This document shows, in pieces, positions 8,773-18,300 of a DNA stretch of 64,000 nt (positions within the stretch are counted from its first letter, which is position 1; the number at the start of each line of letters is the position of its first letter). Below the pieces are notes generated by a model. It did no database searches, was not told the DNA's origin, and was given only the letters and a program-made list of their open reading frames with translations. The position numbers and the translations under genes were made by a program. Source of the stretch: an uncultured Bacteroidota bacterium (GTDB taxonomy: Bacteria > Bacteroidota > Bacteroidia > Chitinophagales > Saprospiraceae); contig CALMBD010000304.1 in the NCBI GenBank assembly GCA_937861115.1, positions 24,345 to 88,344 on the forward strand. The letters run 5' to 3'.

Positions 8773-9819
8773 ATGAAAAAAACTACTTTACACATCCTTA
8801 CTTTTTGTGTGGCGTTCTTGTCGGTGGTGACGTTGAAAGCCCAGGACATTCACTTTTCACAGTTCTACATGAGTCCGCTCAACCTGAATCCGGCCATGAC
8901 GGGCGTGATGAACTGTAACCACCGGATTGTGGCCAATTACCGCAATCAATGGTCTTCCATCCTTAAAAACAATGCCTATAATACGTATTCGGCTTCGTAC
9001 GACCAGAAACTTCCGGTAGGCCGTTACGATTATTTCGGACTTGGCGGCACCCTTTGGGGCGATAAAGCCGGCGCTTCCGAATTTGCAACCTTGCAGGCGC
9101 GCCTCTCCGGCTCTTACGCCAAAAAAATGGGCGGCTACCGCAAAAAAGCGCACTATCTCGTGCTTGGAGCAGATGTGGGTGTGAGCCAGCGCAGCATCAA
9201 CAGCGCCAACCTGCAATGGCCCAGCCAGAACAACGGCAACGGTCAGTTTGATCCTACGAAAGACGGAGAGGTCATCGATGATCCGAACTTCATGTTTGTC
9301 GACCTGTCGGCAGGCGCCTTGTGGTTCAGCGTGTTCAGCGAAGATGCCAACCTGTATTTCGGCGGTGCTTTCAGCCACCTCAACCGCGCCAATCAGTCGT
9401 TCGAAAATCAAAACATTCCGCTGTACAGCAAATTCACGTTCCACGCCGGCGGTGAATTCATGATTGCCAAGAAGACCGGTCTGGTACCGGGTGTGGTTAC
9501 TTTCCTGCAAGGCCCTTCGTTCCAGGTGAACGCCGGTACGTCGTTCAAGTTCCTGCTCGGCAACAGCCGCCGCCTCAATCAGGCCTTCCTGCTTGGCGCC
9601 TGGGCGCGTATGTCGAACAAACTGGATAGTGGAAAATTGATGGACGCCCTGATCATCAGCACGCGTTTCGATTACGAAAACTTCACGATCGGATTCAGCT
9701 ACGATATCAACACATCGAGCCTGAACACGGCTACCAATGGTAACGGGTCTTTCGAGTTTTCGCTGGTGTACAAAATCTGCGGCCCGGAACGCCGTGGCGT
9801 TTACTGTCCGAATTTCTGA
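8773..9819 (+). CDS. PorP/SprF family type IX secretion-associated outer membrane protein
   Basis: A 348-residue protein with a signal peptide (MKKTTLHILTFCVAFLSV ... LKAQ) followed by the family opening QDIHFSQFYMSPLNLNPAMTG. The rest alternates short beta-strand-like segments, as expected for a 14-stranded outer membrane barrel. PorP/SprF proteins support type IX secretion and retention of gliding adhesins, and they are often paired with giant CHU_C proteins. In this window the only such partner is the gene at 56569, about 47 kb away. I chose the ATG at 8773 over a TTG 15 bases upstream because it gives a clean signal peptide. Confidence 0.9.
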   Translation: MKKTTLHILTFCVAFLSVVTLKAQDIHFSQFYMSPLNLNPAMTGVMNCNHRIVANYRNQWSSILKNNAYNTYSASYDQKLPVGRYDYFGLGGTLWGDKAGASEFATLQARLSGSYAKKMGGYRKKAHYLVLGADVGVSQRSINSANLQWPSQNNGNGQFDPTKDGEVIDDPNFMFVDLSAGALWFSVFSEDANLYFGGAFSHLNRANQSFENQNIPLYSKFTFHAGGEFMIAKKTGLVPGVVTFLQGPSFQVNAGTSFKFLLGNSRRLNQAFLLGAWARMSNKLDSGKLMDALIISTRFDYENFTIGFSYDINTSSLNTATNGNGSFEFSLVYKICGPERRGVYCPNF

Positions 9820-9975
9820 TTTTTTTCGATACCCCGGCCTGTTAAAAGATTTCCGAACGCTTGTTTGCGCCGGAAATCTTTTTCATTTTTGCCAATTAAG
9901 TTGTAAAAGTAACGTTGGGTAATAACCCTCCATTTTGAAGCGTCGTTTATCCGCAAATTCTAAAACGAAAAATAT

Positions 9976-10449
9976 ATGTTTGGCAGCAACAAAAACACTG
10001 ACGAAGTAAAAGCGGCCCCGGCTTCCACATCAAATGCCCTGAATGCTCTGGCAAAAGGCACTGTTGTAGAAGGCTCCATTCGTTGTGACAGCGACCTCCG
10101 CGTAGACGGTATGATCAAGGGAAAACTTACCTGTCAGGCAAAAGTAATTATCGGGCCGACGGGATCTGTTGAAGGCGAAATACGCTGTCAAAATGCCGTT
10201 ATTGAAGGGCGCTTTAAAGGTAACCTGCAAGTATCTGAATTGCTTAACGTTCGCGAAACGGCAGAAGTAGACGGTGAGATCACCACCAATAAACTTTTGG
10301 TGCAAAGCGGTGCGCGCTTCAATGTCTCCTGCAAAATGGAGATAGGATCATCCAACGGCGCCGCCAAATCTCTTGACCTAAAAGAGTCGAACAATGCCGC
10401 AACCACAGCCGGCAAAGTCTCCGGAGGAAAAGAAGAAGTCCGCAATTAA
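9976..10449 (+). CDS. Bactofilin (polymer-forming cytoskeletal protein)
   Basis: A 157-residue protein with a bactofilin core at about residues 28-120. Short repeats such as GTVVEGSIRCDSDLRVDG, GSVEGEIRCQNAVIEGRF and AEVDGEITTNKLL form the right-handed beta helix that polymerises without nucleotides. The ends are low-complexity and probably disordered. Bactofilins act in the cytoplasm as scaffolds for wall-modifying enzymes and cell shape. The 3' end overlaps the AtpZ-like gene by 56 bases in another frame, so the two are translated from one message. Confidence 0.9.
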   Translation: MFGSNKNTDEVKAAPASTSNALNALAKGTVVEGSIRCDSDLRVDGMIKGKLTCQAKVIIGPTGSVEGEIRCQNAVIEGRFKGNLQVSELLNVRETAEVDGEITTNKLLVQSGARFNVSCKMEIGSSNGAAKSLDLKESNNAATTAGKVSGGKEEVRN

Positions 10450-10636
10450 GTCCGTCGCCAAATATGGCGGTATGGCGTTCCAGTTGCTGGGCGCCTGTTT
10501 GGCCGGGGTTTTCATTGGGCGGTGGCTTGATGCGTACTGGCAACTTGAACGCCCAACCTGGGCTGTTTTTTTGACCATATTCTTCATGATAGCTGCCTTG
10601 TATGGACTGTACCGGCAACTTTTGCGTGATTTCTAA
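10394..10636 (+). CDS. AtpZ/AtpI-like small membrane protein
   Basis: An 80-residue protein with a charged N-terminus, two predicted helices (about residues 25-45 and 54-74) and the AtpZ-type pattern GGMAFQLLGACLAGVFIGRWLD. AtpZ/AtpI proteins assist Na+/H+ ATP synthase assembly or magnesium/calcium transport and are normally found at the start of the atp operon. Here no atp structural gene follows, which weakens a specific role. It starts inside the bactofilin gene and ends 12 bases before a strong terminator. Confidence 0.75.
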   Translation: MPQPQPAKSPEEKKKSAIKSVAKYGGMAFQLLGACLAGVFIGRWLDAYWQLERPTWAVFLTIFFMIAALYGLYRQLLRDF

Positions 10637-10647
10637 TTTTTTCTGCT

Positions 10648-10688
10648 CGTCCTATGGCTGTTGAGGCCATAGGACGATTTTGTTTTTC
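10648..10688 (+). terminator. Terminator after bactofilin and AtpZ-like genes
   Basis: CGTCCTATGGC at 10648-10658 pairs perfectly with GCCATAGGACG at 10666-10676, a seven-base loop between them, followed by ATTTTGTTTTTC. It ends only about 14 bases before the next start codon. Confidence 0.85.
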
Positions 10689-10701
10689 AGATATTCGCCT
10701 C

Positions 10702-11082
10702 ATGGATGCAAAGACCTTTTTTAAATGGCTCGCCGTTGTGACGCTGGGCACCGGTTTGATTTTGGCCGGACTGCATAATTTTATTCCTCCGGCACAGGCG
10801 CACGGAAAGTTTGCGGTAGCGACGCTGCTGCTGTTTGTACTGGTATGTGTTGCCTTGTTTTTTGCAGGATCGGGCGCCGCCCGCAGCAAAAGCAGGGTGG
10901 CATTTATCAATCTTGTGTCTGCTTCGGTATTTGGCAAGATGGTGATCGCCATCGCTTTTCTATTTTTGTACCAGCGCGCGACAAAACCCGAAAATGAGTG
11001 GTTTGTAGGCATTTTTCTGTTGTGCTATATCACGTATACCGCTTTTGAAGTCTGGTTTATGACCCGGCTTGCCAAAACCTGA
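10702..11082 (+). CDS. Four-helix membrane protein of unknown function
   Basis: A 126-residue protein with four predicted transmembrane helices separated by short loops, starting MDAKTFFKWLAVVTLG. The position after an AtpZ-like gene suggests an AtpI-like subunit, since small uncharacterised membrane proteins commonly sit there in Bacteroidota, but I see no signature motif. The ATG at 10702 was chosen because an upstream in-frame ATG at 10654 lies inside the terminator stem. DinB-fold gene follows after 16 bases. Confidence 0.6.
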   Translation: MDAKTFFKWLAVVTLGTGLILAGLHNFIPPAQAHGKFAVATLLLFVLVCVALFFAGSGAARSKSRVAFINLVSASVFGKMVIAIAFLFLYQRATKPENEWFVGIFLLCYITYTAFEVWFMTRLAKT

Positions 11083-11098
11083 TCAAGAATACATTGCT

Positions 11099-11626
11099 AT
11101 GAAACGACCAAAGAGTGGAGAGTACGCTCCTTTCCATGAAAACTATCTCAAACTCCTGCCGCCGCGCGGCACGGCGCAAAGCCTGCTGAGAAGCTCGTTC
11201 AGGAATGCGCAGCAGGTTTTTTCTGCATTGCCGGAAGAAATGGGAGACTTTTCCTATCAGCCGGGCAAATGGACCATCAAACAGATGCTCGTACACCTGA
11301 TCGACTCGGAACGGGTTTTTTCCTACCGCATTTTGTCGTTTATACGCGGCGACCGGATTGCGCTTCCGGGATTCAACCAGGACATCTGGATGGAGGAGGT
11401 GAACCCTTCGGGCCGGACCATAAAAGACCTGCTCAAGGAATGGAAGGCCGTGCGCGACAACACGTTGTTTCTGTTGAAACAGTGTACCGAAGAGCAATCA
11501 AAATTTCTCGGAACGGCCAGCGGCTGGAAGGTGACATCAAGAGCGTTGTTTTTCGTGATCGTCGGCCACCAGATACACCACATGAATGTCCTGCATGAAA
11601 AATACCTGTACAACCCGGTAGATTAG
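11099..11626 (+). CDS. DinB-like four-helix protein
   Basis: A 175-residue protein of the DinB/YfiT-like superfamily. The metal-ligand pattern is visible: His in MLVHLIDSE near residue 66 and the GHQIHHMNVL cluster near residue 157. Members are cytoplasmic four-helix bundles, some acting as thiol-dependent S-transferases; the exact reaction here is unknown. The region GKWTIKQMLVHLIDSER is typical of the damage-inducible DinB_2 group. An in-frame TTG at 11069 would overlap the previous gene; the ATG at 11099 is preferred. Convergent with the acyl-CoA synthetase gene. Confidence 0.8.
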   Translation: MKRPKSGEYAPFHENYLKLLPPRGTAQSLLRSSFRNAQQVFSALPEEMGDFSYQPGKWTIKQMLVHLIDSERVFSYRILSFIRGDRIALPGFNQDIWMEEVNPSGRTIKDLLKEWKAVRDNTLFLLKQCTEEQSKFLGTASGWKVTSRALFFVIVGHQIHHMNVLHEKYLYNPVD

Positions 11627-11648
11627 ACCGGCGGCCGTACACATTGGG

Positions 11649-13460
11649 TTAGCCCTTCATGGCGAAAATATCTGCCACTTCTTTTTCGTACCTGGCGAGT
11701 AATGGCCCGCGTCGAAGTTTGAGTGTGGGCGTCAGCAGGCCGTTTTCAGGTGTCCAGGCGTCGTGCAACAGCCGGAATGCCCTTATTTTTTCAATGGTCC
11801 CGAGCCGTTCTTCATTGATGCGATCCACTTCCTGTTGGAACAACTTTTCGACCTTGGGATTCAGCACCATAAACTGTTCTGAGGTCCAGTGTACGTTGTT
11901 TTCGGCGCACCAGGCTTCCAGATAGGAAAAATTCGGCACCAGCAGTGCGCCGACAAAGGGCTGGTTGAGACCTACAACCAAGGCATGGCTGATGAAGGGG
12001 GATGTTTGGAGTTGTTGTTCCACGAATGCGGGCGCCACAAACTTCCCGCTGGTTGTTTTGAACAGTTCGTTTTTTCGACCCGTAACCCGAAGAAAGCGTT
12101 TGTACTCAAATTTACCCAGGTCGCCGGTTTTGAACCAGCCGTCTGCCGTAAAACGAGCGGCAGTTTCTTCGGGGAGGTTGAAGTAGCCGCTCATGATATT
12201 GGGCCCTTTTACTTCTATTTCACCGTCATTTTCCGGTGCTTCAGGGTCGGCCTCGCCGATTCGAACATCAACGCCGGGAGCCGGTATCCCGACCGTCCCG
12301 AAATGCACTCCCCCGGGTTCAAACCTGTTGAAGGCGATGACGGGGCTGGTTTCAGTAAGACCGTAGCCTTCGCGCACGTCTATTCCGGCAGCCGAAAACA
12401 ACCTGCCAAGGCGTGGCTGCAGTGCCGCCGCGCCCACAGCGATATATTGAATACGCCCGCCCATGCGCTTTCGCCAGTGCCGGAACACGAACAGGTCGGC
12501 AAGCAGACGCTTGAAAAAATAATCTACCGGCATATCCCGTTCGCCGGAATAAGGAAAACGCTCACCCAGTCGAATCGCCCAATCCATTATTTTCCTGCGC
12601 AAAATGCCCGATTTGTTTCGCTCATCGAGCAGGCGTTCGTACATCCGCTCCAGCACCCGTGGCACGGCCGTGAAAAAATGCGGACGCACTTCAGGTAATA
12701 TCCGGGGCAGGTGTTCTACGGCTTCTGCGTACCAAACTCCGGCGCCGGCAGCCTGGTACACGTAGGTCACCATGCGTTCAAAAATATGACTCAGCGGCAG
12801 GAAACTGACGGCAGTAATGTCGGGACCAACCGGAACGATGGCCAGCACAGATTTTACATTACTGACAATGTTAAGGTGCGAGAGCATGACCCCCTTGGGC
12901 ATGCCGGTTGTGCCGGAGGTGTATAACAGGGTCGCCAGGTCGCTTTCGCGGATACTGTCGCGCAAATACTGTATTTTTTCAAGATCACGATTTTCGGGTT
13001 CAACAGCCAGCGCGTTCCAATAAATCACGGCGCCCTGTTCCGGATCCCGGAGTTTTTCAAAAGAGAAAATGAATTCCAGTCCGGGGCCTGCCGCGCGGAG
13101 TTTTTCCAGCATATTCTCGTTGCTGACAAAGCAGGCTTTCATGCCTGAATCGCGTATGATATGCGCGATCTCGTCGGGCCGGGCCGTGGCGTGTATCGGC
13201 ACGGGAATGATACCGGTCTGGAGCATCGCTCCGTCGGCGATAACCCACTTCGGACTGCCGCAATGAGCCAGAACGCCTACTTTGTCGCCTTTGTGGAGTC
13301 CGCGGTGCAGAAGCCCTGCACTGATTTTATTTCGTTCGGCGAGGAGTTCGGCCGTACTCCAGGTCTGCCAGGCATCATGCTCCCGGCCCGCCATTGCCAT
13401 TTGCTGCGGAAACCGTTTTTGCTGATAGTCAAGGATATCGAAGAGCCTGGTAAAATCCAT
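11649..13460 (-). CDS. Long-chain fatty-acid--CoA ligase (AMP-forming)
   Basis: A 603-residue adenylate-forming enzyme that activates fatty acids to acyl-CoA through an acyl-AMP. The P-loop TLLYTSGTTGMPKGVMLSH lies near residue 180, the YGLTETSP motif near 357 and the hinge/ATP motif WFKTGDLGKF near 430. The size and the long C-terminal part (KLRRGPLLARYEKEVADIF) fit the FAA1/long-chain branch rather than acetyl-CoA synthetase. It starts four bases after the stop of the UMF1 permease, so both probably share a transcript. That pairing does not by itself reveal the substrate. Confidence 0.92.
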   Translation of the reverse strand: MDFTRLFDILDYQQKRFPQQMAMAGREHDAWQTWSTAELLAERNKISAGLLHRGLHKGDKVGVLAHCGSPKWVIADGAMLQTGIIPVPIHATARPDEIAHIIRDSGMKACFVSNENMLEKLRAAGPGLEFIFSFEKLRDPEQGAVIYWNALAVEPENRDLEKIQYLRDSIRESDLATLLYTSGTTGMPKGVMLSHLNIVSNVKSVLAIVPVGPDITAVSFLPLSHIFERMVTYVYQAAGAGVWYAEAVEHLPRILPEVRPHFFTAVPRVLERMYERLLDERNKSGILRRKIMDWAIRLGERFPYSGERDMPVDYFFKRLLADLFVFRHWRKRMGGRIQYIAVGAAALQPRLGRLFSAAGIDVREGYGLTETSPVIAFNRFEPGGVHFGTVGIPAPGVDVRIGEADPEAPENDGEIEVKGPNIMSGYFNLPEETAARFTADGWFKTGDLGKFEYKRFLRVTGRKNELFKTTSGKFVAPAFVEQQLQTSPFISHALVVGLNQPFVGALLVPNFSYLEAWCAENNVHWTSEQFMVLNPKVEKLFQQEVDRINEERLGTIEKIRAFRLLHDAWTPENGLLTPTLKLRRGPLLARYEKEVADIFAMKG

Positions 13461-13464
13461 TTTG

Positions 13465-14799
13465 TCAATGGTTATTCATTTTCATCCTTTTGATACTGAC
13501 TGTAGCCAGGACGAGCAAACTGAGCACAAAGAACATTCCCATCGCCGCGACGCTGTTGCGCATACCGCCCGTGATCTGTTCTACAAAACCAAATACAAAC
13601 GTACCGGCTACGGTGGAAACTTTGTCCATCACATCGTAAAAGCTGAAAAAAGAAGCGGTGTCAGGGGTGTTTTCGGGCAGCAGTTTGGCATAGGTCGCAC
13701 GGGAAAGTGACTGAATGCCGCCCATAACCAGGCCCACGGCGACGGCCAGGAGATAAAAGTCGAGGCCCGTTCTTACAAAATAACCGGTGATACAAATGCC
13801 TGTCCAGACCGCCAGCATAACCATAATTGAAAATTTGTTGCCCTTGCGGCCCGACAGTTTGGCGGATGCCCAGGCCCCGCCGATGGCTACGATCTGGAGG
13901 ATCAGAATGAGGAAGATCAGTTTCGTTGTATCAAACCCCAGTTCTTTTTCCGCAAAAACAGAGGCGAGAAAGAGCACTGCCTGCACGCCTGCGTTGTAGC
14001 AAAAGAAAGCGAACAGAAAAGCCTTGGTATTGGTATCTCCACTGACGACGCGCCAGACCTTCCGCAGCTCTTCATAGCCCCTGGTCAGCAGATTTTCGCG
14101 TGTCTCCGGCGGCGTATCGTCGGGCAGGCGGCGCAGCGGGATCTGGGCGAAGCCGATCCACCACAGTCCCACCATCACAAAGGCCGTCGGTACAGCGTGT
14201 ATCCCGTCGGAGAAGCCGAACCAACCGTAATTCATAATAACGATCAAATTGGTAATCAGCAGGATAACACTTCCAATAAAGCCGTAGCTGAATCCTTTGG
14301 CGCTAACGTCGTCGTAGCGGTCCTCCGTTGCGATCAGGGGTAAAAAGGAATTATAAAATACAATACCGCCCGCAAATCCGATCGTGGCCATGATAAATCC
14401 CGTCACCCCTATCCAGAGGGTAGACATCCCGGTGAAGAAAACCAGCGAGATACATGCCAGCGACCCGACCAGGGTGAAAAAGCGCAGGAAGGATTTTTTC
14501 TTCCCGCCGTAATCGGCAATGCCCGACAGGATGGGCGACAGGGCTGCGATAATCAGGTAAGCCAGCGCAATACTCCAGGCATACAGGGTACTGTCCGACA
14601 TCCGGATACCGAGTATATTTACCGTATCGTCTGTCAGCGTAAGAAAATAACCGGGAAAAATGGCGACGGTAATGACCAGCGCATAGGCGCTGTTCGCCCA
14701 GTCAAAAAAGGCCCATCCGGTGATGATACGTTCATCGTTTTTGGGGGCTAACGGCAATGACAATCGGGCAGGTGCTTCCACGTTGAGTATGTTTTCCAA
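13465..14799 (-). CDS. MFS transporter of the UMF1/Atg22-like family
   Basis: A 444-residue polytopic protein with about 12 helices. The N-terminal IITGWAFFDWANSAYALVI and the pattern of GYELRKVWRV loops match the UMF1 (Atg22-like) branch of the major facilitator superfamily. Yeast Atg22 exports amino acids from the vacuole; the bacterial substrate is not known. It is upstream of, and nearly abutting, the acyl-CoA synthetase gene. Confidence 0.85.
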   Translation of the reverse strand: MENILNVEAPARLSLPLAPKNDERIITGWAFFDWANSAYALVITVAIFPGYFLTLTDDTVNILGIRMSDSTLYAWSIALAYLIIAALSPILSGIADYGGKKKSFLRFFTLVGSLACISLVFFTGMSTLWIGVTGFIMATIGFAGGIVFYNSFLPLIATEDRYDDVSAKGFSYGFIGSVILLITNLIVIMNYGWFGFSDGIHAVPTAFVMVGLWWIGFAQIPLRRLPDDTPPETRENLLTRGYEELRKVWRVVSGDTNTKAFLFAFFCYNAGVQAVLFLASVFAEKELGFDTTKLIFLILILQIVAIGGAWASAKLSGRKGNKFSIMVMLAVWTGICITGYFVRTGLDFYLLAVAVGLVMGGIQSLSRATYAKLLPENTPDTASFFSFYDVMDKVSTVAGTFVFGFVEQITGGMRNSVAAMGMFFVLSLLVLATVSIKRMKMNNH

Positions 14800-14993
14800 A
14801 TTTGTTCCGGTAAATGTAATACGTATGTGCCACTAGTGGGTCGTCCAGTGGTGTTTGGGAAATATCTCGCAATAAGGAGGTTCGCGGCGGCAAAAACCAA
14901 AAAGGAGTATACCTTTTTCATGGGGTGAGCATTTAAACCTGGACGAAATGTGCTTTTATCACCAACCAGATAAATGCCGGATTGGGCAGTGGG

Positions 14994-17312
14994 TTATTCC
15001 ACGATAACTTCATCTACAAACAGCCATGCACCGTTGCCGGCCCCCGGCGCACCGGGCGGTATCACGCCGAACGTCGTGGCCACAAATTTCAGGTACCGTG
15101 CCGAGGCGCCGGGGGTATCCAGCCGAACCGTTTCAACAGTAATACCGTTCATGCTTTCTGCCGGAATATCCTGCCGGGCCAGCAGTTTGAACTGTTGACC
15201 GTCGTCGGAGCCATACACCTCGACGCCTTTGGGTGGATATATCCACGACACCTTGCTATTGACGAAGTGGGTGGTCACTGTACTGATTGATGTTGTCGCG
15301 CCCAGGTCGATCACCGGGTCGATATCATGATTGACCAGACCCACCCAACTGCCCCAGGTCTTCGCGTTGCCCGTCACACCATTGGTGAGTGCAAATTGCT
15401 CACCGCCGGTATACTGGTCGGGTATCCGCGGCATGGTATAAGGTTTTCCGCTTGCCTTGTGTACGAGATATTGCACGGTTTTTACCTTTCCCTGTTGCTG
15501 ATTTGCCTCAAAAACCGCCGCTTTTACTGTTGTGCTGGTAGCGATCGCAAACGGGGCGTCATACTTTTTTGATTTGTGCGTCGGTTCTTTTCCATCTGTG
15601 GTGTACCTGATCTCCATATCTGTGGCAACGGTGCTGAGACTCACCTTACTGTTTGAAAAGGACGCCAGGACATCGAAATAACTTTTTGCGTAGTTGACGC
15701 CCAGTGCGTCCAGCCGCGCGAAGTGTACCCCGAGCCGCTGTGCAAAATCCGGCCAGTTTCTTTTGTTTTTTGACGTCCATAACACCTCCGAAAGGGCGCA
15801 CACACGCGGATAGGCCATATATTCCACATAATCCGGGGTGGTCATATATTCTGTCCACACATTGGCCTGGGCGCCGAGGATAAAAACGGCTTCGTCGGAT
15901 GTAAGCGCATCCGGGACGGGTTCGTATCCGTAAACTTTTTCGAGCGTTGTATAGCCTCCGATCGCAGTAGGCTCCGTTGCCGGATCACTTTGGTAATAAT
16001 CGAAATACACATGCGAGCCGGGGGTCATCACGACATCGTGATGCGCCTTTGCGGCGGCAATGCCGCCTTCGGTGCCGCGCCAGCTCATGACGGTAGCATT
16101 CGGCGCGAGACCTCCTTCCAGTATTTCATCCCAGCCGATGAGTTTTTTACCGTGCCTGGCAAGCATCACCTCCGCACGGTGGATAAAGTAGCTCTGCAAC
16201 TCGTGCGCATCTTTCAGCCCTTCATCTTTCATTCTTTTCCGACATTTCGGGCATGCTTCCCATTTTGTTTTGGGACATTCATCGCCGCCGATGTGCACAT
16301 ATGGGCCGGGGAACAGGGCGACAACTTCATTCAATACATTGTCTATAAAATCAAAAGTCTGCTCGTTGCCTGCGCAGAACACATCGTCGAATACTCCCCA
16401 TGTTGTCTCCGTTGAATAAGGGCCGCCGGTGCAACCCAGTTCCGGATAAGCCGCCAGTGCCGCCAGTGCGTGACCGGGCATTTCGATTTCCGGTATGATG
16501 GTTACAAACCGGTTGCTTGCGTATGCCACCACATCTTTTATTTCTTCCTGCGTATAGTACCCGCAGTATGATTTCCCGTCGAATCGCTGCGGCTGGTCGG
16601 AATAATGCCCGATCAGGGTCTCGTTTCTGCAGGCAGCCACAGTTTGCAGTTTCGGATATTTCTTGATCTCGATACGCCAGCCCTGATCCTCCGTCAGGTG
16701 CCAGTGGAAGGTGTTGAGCTTGTGGGTCGCCAGCAGGTCGATGTATTTTTTGATAAAAGCAACCGGAAAAATATGCCGACCCACGTCGAGATGAAGTCCG
16801 CGATACCGGAACCGGGGCGCATCTTCGACAACACAGCACGTGGCGGTCCAGGCAGCGGGTGCGATTGTCCTGGCTGTGTTGTTGAAAGCGGGCGGGAAAA
16901 TTTGCCGGAGTGTTTGCACGGCATAAAAAGCCCCGGCAGCCGTCTGCGCGCGGATGTAGATGGCGTTTTGGGTGACTTCAAGTTTATAGCCTTCCGGACT
17001 GGCGATGTTTTGGTCGGGTAAAAAATATATGGCGTTGGGCCTCGGATCACGCATCTCTTTTTTCAGGTGCTGGCTCACCAGTTGATAGCCCGTGCTCTGG
17101 TGCGCGATGATCATAAAATATTGCGCTGCGGTTTCCCAGTCTGTTTTGCCTTCGGGTATATATATGCGGGTATCCGCATTCAGGGTGAAAACTCCGTCGC
17201 CGGCTTCGGCGAGGGCGGGCTGGGGAACAATGTTTAGGGCCGGCTTCTGGCAGTTACTGCTTGAGAATAGCATCATAAATAGGAGAAAGGCGAAATATTT
17301 ATGCGGGTTCAT
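14994..17312 (-). CDS. Beta-N-acetylhexosaminidase (GH20), lipoprotein
   Basis: A 772-residue enzyme that removes terminal N-acetylhexosamine from chitin- or glycan-derived oligosaccharides. The N-terminus is a lipoprotein signal (MFSSSNC lipobox, Cys near residue 21). A GH20b domain precedes the catalytic barrel, where HIGGDECPKTKW carries the Asp-Glu catalytic pair. Substrate loops include HLDVGRHIF and HWHLTEDQGWRIEI. The C-terminus has a chitobiase-type sandwich (EIRYTTDGKEPT) and an F5/8-type C-like region ending the protein. It probably acts in the outer envelope. It lies alone between UMF1 and thrB. Confidence 0.93.
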   Translation of the reverse strand: MNPHKYFAFLLFMMLFSSSNCQKPALNIVPQPALAEAGDGVFTLNADTRIYIPEGKTDWETAAQYFMIIAHQSTGYQLVSQHLKKEMRDPRPNAIYFLPDQNIASPEGYKLEVTQNAIYIRAQTAAGAFYAVQTLRQIFPPAFNNTARTIAPAAWTATCCVVEDAPRFRYRGLHLDVGRHIFPVAFIKKYIDLLATHKLNTFHWHLTEDQGWRIEIKKYPKLQTVAACRNETLIGHYSDQPQRFDGKSYCGYYTQEEIKDVVAYASNRFVTIIPEIEMPGHALAALAAYPELGCTGGPYSTETTWGVFDDVFCAGNEQTFDFIDNVLNEVVALFPGPYVHIGGDECPKTKWEACPKCRKRMKDEGLKDAHELQSYFIHRAEVMLARHGKKLIGWDEILEGGLAPNATVMSWRGTEGGIAAAKAHHDVVMTPGSHVYFDYYQSDPATEPTAIGGYTTLEKVYGYEPVPDALTSDEAVFILGAQANVWTEYMTTPDYVEYMAYPRVCALSEVLWTSKNKRNWPDFAQRLGVHFARLDALGVNYAKSYFDVLASFSNSKVSLSTVATDMEIRYTTDGKEPTHKSKKYDAPFAIATSTTVKAAVFEANQQQGKVKTVQYLVHKASGKPYTMPRIPDQYTGGEQFALTNGVTGNAKTWGSWVGLVNHDIDPVIDLGATTSISTVTTHFVNSKVSWIYPPKGVEVYGSDDGQQFKLLARQDIPAESMNGITVETVRLDTPGASARYLKFVATTFGVIPPGAPGAGNGAWLFVDEVIVE

Positions 17313-17363
17313 GACAAATTAATTTTTCAAAACATCAAATATGCGGCTGCCGGGAAGTGAGGC

Positions 17364-18290
17364 TCAACAAATCACAGCGCCTTCCTGGTTTACCGGCGAA
17401 ATGAATATTTCACTTTCCGTTTTATGCCGGGCAAAGGCCTTCTGCATGGCAAGGCCGGCATTTTCGGCGGCCAGGCTATTGGCGCTCAAGGCAAAAACAG
17501 AAGGGCCGGCGCCGGAGATACTGCACCCCAGTACCCCCTCCGCCAACGCCGCTTCCTTCACGTCATAAAATCCGGGAATCAGCCCGGCCCGTTGCGGTTC
17601 GATGATCTCGTCGCGCAAGCTGCGCCCGATCAGGCCAATGTCGCCATTGAACAATCCTACGATAAAACCGCCTACGTTGGCGCTTTGGCGGACGAACTGT
17701 TCCATACCAACTTCCGGCTTCAGGATAGCCCGGGCGCTTTTGGTCAGAATCTCGACATGCGGATAAACAACGGTGATGTAAAGGCCGCGTGGCACGTGCA
17801 GGCGATGCACGTCGAGGGTGGCGCCATCGCGAATAAGTACGATACCGCCGAGCAGCGACGGCGCTACATTATCAGTGATAAAACTGCCTGTCGCGACCTG
17901 TTCGCCTTCGCAGGCAAAAGGCAGCAAGTCTCGTTTACTCAACCCTGTTCGCAACAATTCACTTACGGCAAAAACGGCTGCCACGGCGCTGGCTGCGCTG
18001 CTGCCGAGACCGCTGCCAAAGGGCATTTTTTTATGTATTTCCAGTTCGATTCCCCGTCCTGCTTCGCCGAGATATTGCAGCAGGTGCAGCGCCGCGACGC
18101 CTGCGGTATTTTTTTCCACCTCATAAGGGAGTTTACCCTGGTGGCCTGTAATTTTGGTAATGCGCAAGCCCGGTGTATCGCTTTTTCGCGCGATCACTTC
18201 ATCGCCCGGGCGCTCCAGCGCCATGCCCAAAATATCGAAACCCACGCCTATGTTGCCGACGGTCGCCGGCGCAAATGCCTTGATGCCCAA
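17364..18290 (-). CDS. thrB: Homoserine kinase with a non-ATG start
   Basis: A 308-residue GHMP kinase phosphorylating L-homoserine in threonine synthesis. FAPATVGNIGVGFDILG near the N-terminus and the ATP loop PFGSGLGSSAASAVAA near residue 92 are diagnostic, and GCSISGAGPSVFAL marks the C-terminal glycine motif. No ATG exists between the upstream in-frame stop at 18318-18320 and the first conserved residues, so translation must begin at TTG (18290) or an adjacent ATT. The leader consists of the GTGTTAA repeat array. No other threonine-pathway gene is in the window. Confidence 0.93.
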   Translation of the reverse strand: MGIKAFAPATVGNIGVGFDILGMALERPGDEVIARKSDTPGLRITKITGHQGKLPYEVEKNTAGVAALHLLQYLGEAGRGIELEIHKKMPFGSGLGSSAASAVAAVFAVSELLRTGLSKRDLLPFACEGEQVATGSFITDNVAPSLLGGIVLIRDGATLDVHRLHVPRGLYITVVYPHVEILTKSARAILKPEVGMEQFVRQSANVGGFIVGLFNGDIGLIGRSLRDEIIEPQRAGLIPGFYDVKEAALAEGVLGCSISGAGPSVFALSANSLAAENAGLAMQKAFARHKTESEIFISPVNQEGAVIC

Positions 18291-18300
18291 AATAATGTGA

